Assembly: GCF_023065955.2 (NCBI RefSeq)
Contig: NW_026622863.1
Location: 41,150,177-41,214,176, forward strand
Origin: Ursus arctos
Taxonomy: Eukaryota; Chordata; Mammalia; Carnivora; Ursidae
Direction: 5' to 3'
DNA: 64,000 nucleotides
A model generated the notes under the pieces. That model ran no database searches. It saw nothing but the letters and a program-made list of their open reading frames with translations, and was not told the origin of the DNA. Of the stretch, positions 1 to 9,691 are shown piece after piece (the stretch's first letter is position 1; the number at the start of each line of letters is the position of its first letter). A program made the translations under genes and the position numbers.

Positions 1-3000
1 TTAAAAAGGATGGTAATTCCCTTAACCTATGACATTAAGAACCATTGGAATTAAGCAGGGTCCTGTATTATTTATGGGGCCTAGGCCAGACTAGAAATGA
101 AGATTTTCCCTTTTTCCCCATACCTGGTGTTGGCCCATATTTCAAGGCATATTAGTCTGTATGTCTGAGCTCAGTCTACCTGCCCCTCACACACGACCAG
201 GGTCTGGGGTGGGTACATCAGTCACACAGTTCATCCTCCTGAGTATAGACCTGGGATTGAGGGCTGTGTAGGTCCTGGAAGTGGGCCATTTAGGCAAGGA
301 AGTCCAGGGTTCCAAGTTCCCAGAGCACAGCCTAGAACTGAGGGATACATGTTCTAGGTGGGCACTTCCTAGATGCCCTTGGGATCTGTGGCCCAAGGGG
401 GAGGGGGTGACACAGCCAGAGGGAGTCAGAATGGGTTTAACAATATTGGTATTCAGTACTGGTCTTGAGAACAGCCCCTGTGAGCAAATTGAGGATCTCA
501 GAAGAGTTAGCCCCATAGTAGGGCTGAAGAAAAAGGCCACCCACAGAGAAGATGCAGTGGAACCTAAATTTTTTTACTTCTAGTCTAGTTCTTTTTCACT
601 TGATCCACAAAAGATATGCTAGGATAGGGTCTCTATGACCTAGATGCAGCTCACCTGGCTATGATTATACTGGTTCTTCAGTTATATGAAACATAGATTT
701 AGGGGAAGAAAGAAACTAATTTACTCCGTGGTGTCTCTTCTCTGGTATGTGTTGGATGTACTTAACTAGAAAGAGTGGGCATTTGAAAGTTTATGTAAGA
801 TTTGGATAATTGGCCTTCATCTGCATAAAATGCTGTGGGGGAATTTAACTACCTTAATTTGAAGAAAAAGATGTGTTCCTGGAAAAAGTGGAAAGTTCAT
901 ATAATTTTTCTAAATTGAATCTTGTTTAACTCGGCTTTGGAATACTCAGTATTTAAAATAAGTGAGATAAAGGGAGAACATTTTTCATAAAACAAATAAT
1001 CATGCCTCTAATTGGCCTATTCTGATGGTTTAGTTTTAATTGTATTTAAAGAGAATCCATACTTGTATTGCTGTGTTGATATTTTTATATCAAGCTGGGT
1101 TGTACCTGCAGGGGCATATGAAGGAGCTTATGGTCATGCCTATCAATTAGAATTTAAAAAATAGTAGATTTTAAACTTTATTTAGTAATATGAGTATTGG
1201 GACTGAGAGGCAAAAATCATACCTCTTTTTCCCACATACTTCCTTCCAGTTATGTCCTATCTAATCTCTCCTACTCACTCTACCCTGTCCCAGGTTGCTG
1301 TTTTGTGTCCTCAGAACCAGTGGTTTCCTGGGTCCACCCCAGGGGACAACTGCAGGTGATTCCTACAGAGTCAGCCTGGGAAGTGGAAGATGGACAAGGT
1401 TTTTGAGACTGTGATGGGAGACTTTTCAAGAATAGAGTTATCAGTGTCCCTACTCATCCAAGTCAAAGTGCTATTTGCTTGTGCTTCTGCTGTCACTGCT
1501 CAATGCAAGATGGCTTGGACTGTGTAGTCAAGAATGTAGGGAGAAGGGCCTAGAGTGTCACCAGCCTAAGGCCTGAGGTGTAGAGGGCCCTGGGGATACC
1601 TCTAAGAAGGATATCCTTAAGTGGGGTAGACACCAGGTAGGAGGCAAAATGGGGTTTCCCAATCTTGGGGGCTTTTGTTCACTGAATGGGGAATCCCCTT
1701 GCCCTTCTTCTCCCTATTAGGTTTCCTGAAAGCCTGCTGACACTCCCTGTCAACTACACTTGGCTTACAGAGGATGCCGCCCTTTAAGCACAGCCTCCAA
1801 CATTCTTGATCACCAATGAGCAAATCATACCAGTGGGGGAGCTGAGTCACAGGCACATGAAGTAGGGCTGGGAGATGAGGCCACTGGGTGATGATGTAAT
1901 CTTCCAGACCCCTGTACCTTTTCTTCTATACTTGGGGTTTCTCTCATGGTTTTCCCCACTTATTCCATATGTTTAGAGACTGTATTACTGTGTTGAAGAA
2001 AGGATGTTTTTCTCTGTATACATACATATCAGGGATTGGTGCTTTTTTATGTCCAGGCCAAGTGTCTTTTATATGGGTGTCTAATGAGTTCCCGGGTGTG
2101 GTGGTATGAGGAGTTAGAAAGCTCAGAAATGGAAAATATTTAACGTTCAGAGTAGCACATGAACACAGCCTGTCCATTTGCATTTTCCCTTTCACTCTGA
2201 CTCAGCTTCCCCTCTCCCCACCCTATTATTGCCCCTCCACCAGCCCCACCCATTGGCACACCCTGTCTGATCTAGGAAGGATTAACATCTGCCTATACCC
2301 AAGCTAGAATGAGAGGTGGAGGGGGAAGGCATGTTAGGTCTGGAGGGAGAAAGTAGAAGGCTGTCTGAATACTTTGGGGTCCTGGAGCCAAAGGGAGAAA
2401 TGCGAGTTTAGGCACATAATATTTGGGTCTAGGAGGGGACCAGGATCTAAGGGAGAATCCTAGGGTGAACCAGACCGTGTCAGGTCACCAGAGCAGCCTA
2501 CCAATGCCTGATTTGTTTATCTTCCAGTTATTTATTCAGCATATATGATATACCAGGCACATATCATAAGTGATTTCTCTACGCTTGTTGAATGAATGAA
2601 AAAATTGCCACAGGATGAGGGATAATGGAATAATAAAAAATGGAAAAAGAAATTTGAGTCTTTCAGACCTCATCCTTTCCCCAGGTTAACGAGCGCTAAA
2701 GTGTGAAAACAGGGGAAATCTCCTGAGAGCTTGACCCTTTTGACAGGAAGTGAAAGAAACCCCGGAGTTCTGATTTCAGAGAAATGTCATTTGTCATCAA
2801 CCCAAGAAAAGGGAGTTTTCTCTTCGAAGACCACCGCAGCCCTTCCTGGGGTTGCCCCCTTCAGAGCTTGATGGGAGAATCTGAGTCACTCGTACATTCA
2901 GTCCCCAGTGGTGGCCCAGATGACAGGGGTCATTTCCACAGAGCAGTTAAGGCTTCCTAGTACTAAGTCAGGGAGAGGAACGACAAGGCATGCTTTTAGC

Positions 3001-3119
3001 CCTCCTTCACTCTCTCCTTGGAATCCAGATGTTTCAGTCCTTTTTACTTCTGAGGCAGTAGAAACAGCTTCCAGCTGCTAGAGCTCTGACACTTCTCAGA
3101 AGAACTAATCCTATTTGAA
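1..3119. other. Gene-free flank upstream of ZBTB32
   Basis: I see no exon of a recognisable gene here. The longest open frames are about 60-117 codons, with no family resemblance and no consistent splice signals. In the human order the next gene to the left would be UPK1A, but none of its tetraspanin exons is visible. The stretch is moderately AT-rich with scattered A/T runs, as expected of old repeat remnants and intergenic DNA. A distal regulatory element cannot be excluded from sequence alone. Confidence 0.6.
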
Positions 3120-3330
3120 TGATGCTATGTACTGACAAACCACTTTCACATTCATCATGTCATTTCATCTTCACCCTCACCTCCAAATGAGGTAAGCAAA
3201 GGTTATCCCTATTTCATGGATGAGGTAACTGAGGCTCAGAGAGGTGACTTGTCCAACGTGACTCAACTAGTAAATGGCAGAGATGAGACTCAAATGCGGG
3301 TCTGATTATTCCAAGGTTCTTGTTGCGAGA
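3120..3330 (-). repeat. MIR element, reverse orientation
   Basis: The stretch contains the MIR core read in reverse: a block like gatgaggtaactgaggctca followed by a gtgacttgtccaacgtgact-type block and a tail of the kind seen in old tRNA-derived SINEs. It is diverged, which fits an ancient mammal-wide insertion. Boundaries are approximate. Confidence 0.75.
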
Positions 3331-3350
3331 TGAGCTAGCTTACTTGCTTT

Positions 3351-3576
3351 CTTTTCTTTTCTTTTTTTTAAAGATTTTTATTTATTTGAGAGAGAGGGAG
3401 AGTAGAGAAAATGCACGAGAGTGCATGAGTGGGAGGGGAGGGGCAGAGGGAGAGGGAAAAGCAGACTCCCGGCTGAGCAAGGAGCCTGATGCAGCATGAG
3501 GCTTGATCCCAGGACCCCAAGATCACGACCTGAGCAGAAGGCAGACCCTTAACTGACTGAGCCACCCAGGCACCCC
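3351..3576 (-). mobile_element. Can-SINE (tRNA-Lys SINE), reverse
   Basis: Read on the minus strand it starts with the tRNA-like head (the complement of ctgagccacccaggcacccc at 3557-3576), passes through a body with tgatcttggggtcctggg, and ends in a GA/CT-rich tract, AAATAAATAAAAATC and a T-run (3352-3370 on the plus strand). This is the long Can-SINE form specific to carnivorans. It is useful for placing the organism. It lies about 230 bp from the ZBTB32 TATA box. Confidence 0.9.
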
Positions 3577-3579
3577 TTG

Positions 3580-3680
3580 ATTTTTATTTTTTTTAAAGTA
3601 ATCGCTACACCTAGCATGGGGTTCAAACCTACAACCCCGAGATCAAGAGTTGCATGCTCTACAGAGTCAGCCAGGCACCT
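3580..3680 (-). mobile_element. Short Can-SINE, reverse, abutting the first
   Basis: A second, shorter tRNA-Lys-derived copy follows head to tail with the one at 3351-3576. It shows a T/A-rich tail (3584-3597), a body with gttcaaacctacaaccccga, and a head ending in agccaggcacct. It resembles the short type at 19601-19710. The pair suggests one SINE inserted next to or into the end of another. The element ends about 125 bp before the ZBTB32 TATA box. Confidence 0.8.
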
Positions 3681-3779
3681 TCTTCACATGAACTTCTTTG
3701 ACTCTAGAAGTTCACAAATGAAGGAGACAGGAAGGGAGGCAGAATGTCTTGAATCTGGAAGTAGAGGAGGTGGTCTCTC

Positions 3780-3961
3780 CTAGAGGGGTGAAGTAGAGCC
3801 AGGGGTATAAAACCACACCCCCTTGGGGGACTGTGGCAGACTGATACTTGGGACACCCAATGGAAGACTGTGAGGTCAGGGGCGGGGCTAGCTCCAGGGG
3901 GGGCCCCAAGAGCCCCAACAGCAGTTCAGAACATGCGGTGTCCAGGAGGAAGCTACAACCG
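3780..3961 (+). promoter_or_regulatory. ZBTB32: ZBTB32 TATA promoter and noncoding exon 1
   Basis: A canonical TATA box (TATAAAA, 3806-3812) sits in a G-rich context. About 25-30 bp downstream would place a start site near 3836-3840. The following stretch ends in a good 5' splice site, CCG|GTGAGT, with the exon end at 3961. The next acceptor is at 5132, ahead of the first coding exon. The noncoding first exon (about 3838-3961) is therefore inferred from TATA position and splice signals; no transcript evidence is available. Confidence 0.6.
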
Positions 3962-5132
3962 GTGAGTGGTTGCTTCTCCCCAGCTGAGACTTTCCTCCCA
4001 TTACACCCCTTTTTCTGTCCACTTCCTACCAACTTGTGGCCTTCTCCCTGAGGTGTCCAAGTAGTAATCCTCCCCACAAGGGTCCTTACTCATGATGAGC
4101 CCACACTGAGGAATATGCCTACTGGGCACTGAGACACTTAGGTCTGTCTCTTAGTATCTGGGTTCCCAGTTCTCTTCTTAAAAGTCACTGTGGTAGTTTT
4201 GATGTGTGATAAATTGCTGCCTTGTTGGCTCTTTCTATTCTTTGCTTTTGGCTTATGAAAAACAAAATTAAAGCATTTCCTTATCCTATTCTGGAAAGAA
4301 AATAGCCTCTTCCTATATAGTTCCCATTTTCCTTTCTCCCACTTCCTCAGGGGTCAAAACTTTCTCCAAAATCTCTCTCCATCCTTGATGGAAACCTTCT
4401 CTTCTGTGGCTTCTGCACCTACACTCTCAATCCACTGGATGGGTCTCTTCTAGGTCCTTCTCTGACGACATGTTCTAGAAGTTTCAGCCATAGGGAGATA
4501 ATTGATTGATGCCATAGGGCATGCCCTCCTGCAGCTATGACCTCAGTCTTACTGTCCTTTCTGCCTCTCAGAGGACTACTCAGCTCCATGTGAAGGGGTG
4601 GGGGTGGGGGTGGGGGTGGGGCGGCACTAGCTTTCAAAACTCTTCCATGAAGCTGTGTCTTGCTCCATCCCTAACTGCAAGGTCTGACTGGGTCTTATAG
4701 TGATCTCTTTGTCTGGAAAGAAGAAAGCCTGGCCTGCTCCAAGGTATCTTTCCCTGCAGAAGGACTTAGAGTAGCAGAAATATCAGCATCTGCTCTCTTT
4801 TAAGTCGGAGACTGCCAATTGGCAGGACCCATCTATACTAGCCTTGAACCCACTATTTTATAAGGTCGTTAAGTGCCTTGTCCTTACTCTTTAAGTCCTG
4901 AATATGGTCTAATTCCCATTCTCCTGCCACCCCCACCTTCACCCCTACCCCCTGGTCCGTTATGATTCTGGATAAGCTTGGGTCCTCTCTTGGGTTAATT
5001 TGTTCCATTCAGGGCACAGACAGTTCTGAACCAGCAACTCACTCTTTCTCCCCTCACCTCCACAGGCTTGAGAATATGCTGTTCGTCCCTCCCCTTTCCA
5101 CCATGGACTCAACACTGTGGCCTTTCTTTCAG
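3962..5132 (+). other. ZBTB32: ZBTB32 intron 1 (5'UTR intron)
   Basis: It runs from the donor GTGAGT at 3962 to the acceptor cttTCTTTCAG ending at 5132. I see no coding sequence. It holds the G-rich tandem repeat at 4594-4621 and pyrimidine-rich stretches. The frame that begins with ATG at 5117 crosses the acceptor and is not used if this splice is correct. Confidence 0.55.
4594..4621 (+). repeat. (GGGGTG)n tandem, G-quadruplex-prone
   Basis: Four to five units of GGGGGTG/GGGGTG occur without interruption, giving at least four G-runs spaced by single T's. This pattern can form an intramolecular G-quadruplex on the plus strand, which is the transcribed ZBTB32 pre-mRNA sense. It is likely a simple-sequence repeat of variable length. 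Confidence 0.8.
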
Positions 5133-5164
5133 GTCCTCTGAGATTGGTATCCAGGCAAGGCAAA

Positions 5165-7295
5165 ATGCCCCTGTTCCCGACGACAAGACTGCCTAGCCCC
5201 TATGGCTCTGATCGGCTGGTACGACTAGCAGCCAGGCTCCGGCCAGCACTATGTGATACCTTGATCACTGTGGGAAGCCAAGAATTCCCTGCCCACAGCC
5301 TGGTGCTGGCAGGTGTGAGCCAGCAGCTAGGCCGCAGGGGCCGCTGGGCTCTGGTGAAAGGCATCAGCCCTTCTACCTTTGCCCAGCTTCTGTACTTTGT
5401 TTATGGGGAGAGTGTAGAACTGCAGCCTGGAGAACTGGGACCCCTTGAGGAAGCGGCCAGAGCCTTGGGGGTGCAGTCCCTGGAAGAGGCATGCAGGAGG
5501 GCTCGACGGGACAGGGCTAGAGAACTGGGTCCAGGGCTTAAGGAACATCAGGAGGAGCCAGAGAAACCCACAAGGGATTCTGAGAGAGGACTGGAGGGAC
5601 ATGGAGAGCAGAGACCAGAGCAATTTGTTAAAGCTGGTTGGAGAGAACAGGAGACACTATATGAGCAAAGTCCACCAAGAGAGAGCCCTGAGATAGCAGA
5701 GGCAATGCAGGAGGGTGCAGGGGAGCAGATGAGATCAAAAGAAAAACTCAAGCAATCCCCTTTTGGCCATGGGGGAACAGATGGGAAGCAAGAAGTGATT
5801 ATGTGGGTGACAGAGAGTCCAGAGGGCTCTGAGGAAAGTCTGCGGGAGTTCTCTGGCCCCCTTCCCCCACCAGGTTCCTTCCAAACAAGCGTCATTCCTA
5901 GGCCCTGGTGGGCTGAGGCCCCTTGGTTGGGGACGGGCCAGCCTGCCCTATGGAGCATCCTGCTGTTGCCACCCAGATATGGCACTCCCTTCTCCCACAG
6001 CACCCCCATCACTGGAGCCTGGCAGGAGGTCTGGCGTCGGGACCAGAGGTGAGTGAAGAGCCTAATGGAAGACCTCCCTGGCTGGGAGGAAGTGGCTCAG
6101 GATAGGCAGCAGTGATGGGTAGAAGGGCACCACATCTCTTATCTCTACTGTACATTTCCTGAACTGGTGATAGGACAAGAAGCTTCCACCACAGGGGAAT
6201 TCAAAGCCCAGCCCCTGAGGAGGACTCATGACACCTCCCTCTCCAGGAAGGGTCTGGCCAGGACCCCAGGTTTTGCCAAGGCTAACTCTTCCCCACCCCA
6301 TCCCCAGGATCCCACTGTCCCTGAACCCTGAGAAAGGTCTCTGGAATCAGAACCAGTTGGCCAACTCCAGTCCTGCCCCAGGTAAGCCCATCAGTGCCCT
6401 GTACAAATGCTGTAACATGGTCTCTCTCTCCTAAGGCTGGGACTCCAGGAGTCCAGCCTGAGTAGGGCACCTCCTTCACTCCGCTCCCTCCAGGTTCCCT
6501 CCCCCAGGGCCCCACAAAGCTCAGTCTTGGGGAGATGGAAGAGTCTGATCAGAGGCACACAGGTGAGTAGGGTGAGGGTGCTTTTGCCTCAGCCCCACTG
6601 TAGCTCCTGATGTCTTGTCTGGGAGTACCAGTGGTCAGATTTGGGATTCCAAGCCCTGACCTCCTTTGCCTTCTCTGTCCCCACAGGTGCACTTGCAACC
6701 TGTGTGGGTCATGTGAGTACAGCAGGCCCATCTCCCCAACAACCTCCCCCACCCCCACCTGCTCGCTCTCGGCCCTATTCTTGTTCTGTCTGTGGAAAAA
6801 GGTTCTCACTCAAGCATCAGTTGGAGACGCACTACCGAGTCCACACAGGTATGGGCTCCCCGCCCAGTGCAAAGTATCTGCTCCCTTCCAAACACCGGTC
6901 TGTCGGCTCTGTGTGGTTTGCTCCCACACAATTCCCTTGCCCAGTTGCCCATTTCAACCCCTATGCCAGACTTCACCCCCTTCTTTCCTTTACCGGCCTC
7001 CCCCTCCACTGCCCTAGGAGAGAAGCCCTTCTCCTGTAGCCTCTGCCCCCAGCGCTCCCGGGACTTCTCAGCCATGACCAAGCACCTGCGGACGCATGGG
7101 GCCGCACCCTACCGCTGCCCTCTGTGCCGAGCCGGCTGCCCCAGCCTGGCTTCCATGCAGGCGCACATGCGCGGCCACTCGCCCAGCCAGCTCCCACCTG
7201 GATGGACCATTCGCTCCACCTTCCTGTACTCCTCCTCTTCGAGGCCGTCCCGAGCCTCGACCTCTCCCTGTAGGTCCCCTTCCTCCACCACCTGA
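5165..7295 (+). CDS. ZBTB32: ZBTB32, BTB and C2H2 zinc-finger transcriptional repressor
   Basis: Coding exons: 5165-6048, 6308-6381, 6494-6562, 6687-6848, 7018-7295; 1467 nt, 488 residues (human about 487). The start ATG at 5165 follows the 5132 acceptor and is followed by [11 protein letters not shown] as in human. The BTB/POZ domain spans about residues 10-115 ([22 protein letters not shown]). A low-complexity Glu/Gly/Pro linker follows. Three C2H2 fingers lie near the C-terminus: [22 protein letters not shown] and [11 protein letters not shown], the first with the HTGEKPF linker split by intron 4. The protein ends [12 protein letters not shown]. Family knowledge: ZBTB32 (ROG/PLZP/FAZF) is a nuclear repressor in lymphocytes that limits cytokine genes such as those under GATA3. 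All introns are short (about 80-260 bp) with GT-AG ends. No break was seen. Confidence 0.95.
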
Positions 7296-7561
7296 GGGTG
7301 TTGATAGCTTCTTTGGCTTCAACCAACAATACGATTAAAGAATGAAAGACGGGCCGACAGGCTGGCTAGGTTTCTGACCCAGCACCGCAGCTATGGCAGC
7401 CTAGCAAATTCGGCTCCAAGAAGCACCGCAGGAAAGGCGCTGAAAGCCTTCTCCCAGATGACCGCGGGCCCCAGAATCCTGGGTCAGCGAGCCCGTGTGG
7501 GGTGTGGGCAGTGAAGTTTGCACGAGTGAAAATTATGCGGGAACTGGCGATTCCATAATCA

Positions 7562-7567
7562 AATAAA
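7562..7567 (+). terminator. ZBTB32: ZBTB32 polyadenylation signal AATAAA
   Basis: This canonical AATAAA lies 267 bp after the ZBTB32 stop codon and is followed by a GT-rich stretch (tttcctgtgccct). It is the first good signal after the stop. It leaves only about 1 kb to the KMT2B start codon. Confidence 0.75.
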
Positions 7568-8081
7568 GAGTTTCCTGTGCCCTCCTCTCAGAAGCCGAGT
7601 CCAGACTTTAGTCTGTGAGCAGGGGAGAGGGAAGGAAGGGCAGTCTTGCCCCTTGTCCTGTGGCGGCCCCTGGTGGCGGTGCATCCACCGTTCAACGCGG
7701 GGGGCCATCTCCATCTCCCGGGTCTCCCTCTTCTCCCCCAGAGGTAGGGACCCGTGAGGGCCGCGAAGTCCAGGCTAACTTAGCAGCAAGCCCTGTTGGC
7801 AGAGGCTGTGAGAAACCAAGTTATTCGCCCCTTCCACAGCAAGCAATGGTGCGCAGAATCTGAGTCTGGGACCCCCAGCCCGGGGCTCGAGGAACGCGAG
7901 CTCCACCCTCCTCCTCTCCTTGAGCTTTCAGCCACCCTCCTCCTCCCGTGCGCAAGGACCGCAGAGCTGCGGCCTCTCGAGCATCTCCCCTCCATGCTGC
8001 GCAGAACTGCAGCCGAGGGGCGCCTCCAACTGAGACTAATCCTTTGCCGCTGTCCCTTTCCTACCTACCCCACGCCTCCTG
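7568..8081. other. ZBTB32-KMT2B intergenic spacer
   Basis: No gene is seen. The GC content rises toward the KMT2B CpG island. Open frames here are GC-driven and show no family resemblance. Confidence 0.6.
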
Positions 8082-9060
8082 CAGCCGCGAACTTCATTTC
8101 CCAGTGTCGCTGGGACACCCATGGTCTGAAGCCCACTGCACCCTGGGAGTGGTAGTTCATATGTGCCCTGGTCTCGACAAGAACAATGGGAGGAGTTTGG
8201 GGCAAGAACCACACTTCCCGGCAGCCTCGGAGATAATTTTCTGAGTCCGGTTAAGACCCTACAGTCTCAGCTCTCGCGGCCCTAGCTCCCGGCGGAAGGA
8301 GCGAGGCGCCTGGACTACATTTCCCGAAAGTCCCTGCGCCTCACCCCTCTCGGGCCGCAACACGGGGTCTATGCTCTTCAGGCGCGGTCTAAGGGTGAGG
8401 GCCGCCTGGCCTCGGACTCCCGCTCCCGTGGTGCCCCGCGCGTGGCCGGCCCAGCCCCCGGCTCCCGCTGGCCCCGCGGCGGCGCTGGTTACTGTCGTGA
8501 GCCGCAGCCGCCCCGCCCCACCTCTCCCTCCCCTCCCCCCGGTCCTGCGCACGGGCCGCCCCTCCCCCCGCCTCCCCGGCCCCTCTCACGGTGCCAAGAT
8601 GGCGGCGGCGGCGGGCGGCGGCAGTTGCCCCGGGCCTGGCTCCGCGCGGGGCCGCTTCCCGGGCCGGCCGCGGGGCTCCGGCGGGGGCGGGGGCCGCGGC
8701 GGACGGGGCAGCGGGGCCGAGAGAGTGCGAGTAGCTCTGCGGCGCGGCGGCGGCGCGGCGGGGCCGGGCGGAGTCGAGCCCGGGGAGGACACGGCCCTGC
8801 TCCGTTTGCTGGGGCTCCGCCGGGGCCTGCGCCGGCTCCGCCGCCTATGGGCCGGCCCGCGCGTTCACAGGGGCAGGGGCCGGGGCCGGGGCCGGGGCTG
8901 GGGCCCGAGCCGAGGCTGCATGCCCGAGGAGGAGAGCAGTGACGAGGAATCCGACGATGAGGTGAGGCAGTCGGAGGCGTCCCCAACGCCGGGCGGGGCG
9001 GAGGCCGGGGGCTTCCAAGGGTCTGGGTGGCCCCGAGGGGTGGCGTGGGGAAGCGAGGTT
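8082..9060 (+). promoter_or_regulatory. KMT2B: KMT2B CpG-island promoter with GFY/ZNF143-like motifs
   Basis: The stretch is strongly GC- and CpG-rich and has no TATA box near the start. Four close matches to the ACTACA-N-TTCCC element (GFY/ZNF143-THAP11 class) occur at 8090-8109 (+), 8139-8158 (-), 8206-8220 (+) and 8313-8330 (+). GC boxes are frequent from 8430 onward. This is a typical housekeeping promoter. The start site is inferred to lie between about 8300 and 8590. Confidence 0.75.
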
Positions 9061-9660
9061 CTTAGGGCCCCTGCGGAGGGAAGGGGCCCTGGAAATAGGC
9101 CTGGGGGGAGATAGGTTTCACGGAGCTGTCGGTGAAAAAGGCCTCTGAAAGTAGAAAAGCCCGGGGCTGCAGCTGGGTACTTGGGCCTGAGGCACGTTCT
9201 GCAGAAGTGTCCTGGGCTGGTGATCTTGGTAGTTGGCAAAGCTATTGCAGTAGAGGTTTGAGCGAGAAGGCTATGGGTACTGCATGCCCAACCGGTGGTG
9301 GTTGACAGCAGCGTGGCTTTAGTGGACCCAGGCTAGGGTTCTCTGGGCTCTTACCTGTAGGCTGCTCCACTTGGCCTCATAATCTCTGACACATCACTGG
9401 TTTCACCAGTACCCCGATTCCTCTTCTTACTTAAAGTGGAGAGATGGTAGCATGATGGAGGGCTTCCTCTTGGGGGCACAGGTTGAAGAAAAATGAAATA
9501 AAGGTTGAGACTGGGAACTCTAGCAGGTCTGAGTTCAGCTCAGGATTTACCCCCAGCCTTTCAGAAAAGTCAGGAGGGTGTGGGTTGTATTACTTAGGAC
9601 AGTTTGTAGTCACCTGAGGGCTTAGAGTAGAGCTTATTATGGTAAACCATTTGAAACGTA

Positions 9661-9691
<31 letters not shown>

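Noticed and set aside
8371..8598. In-frame extension of KMT2B upstream of ATG 8599
   Set aside because: The frame stays open from ATG 8371, but the context (tctATGc) is poor, the sequence is CpG-island-like, and the human protein starts at the MAAAAGGG site.
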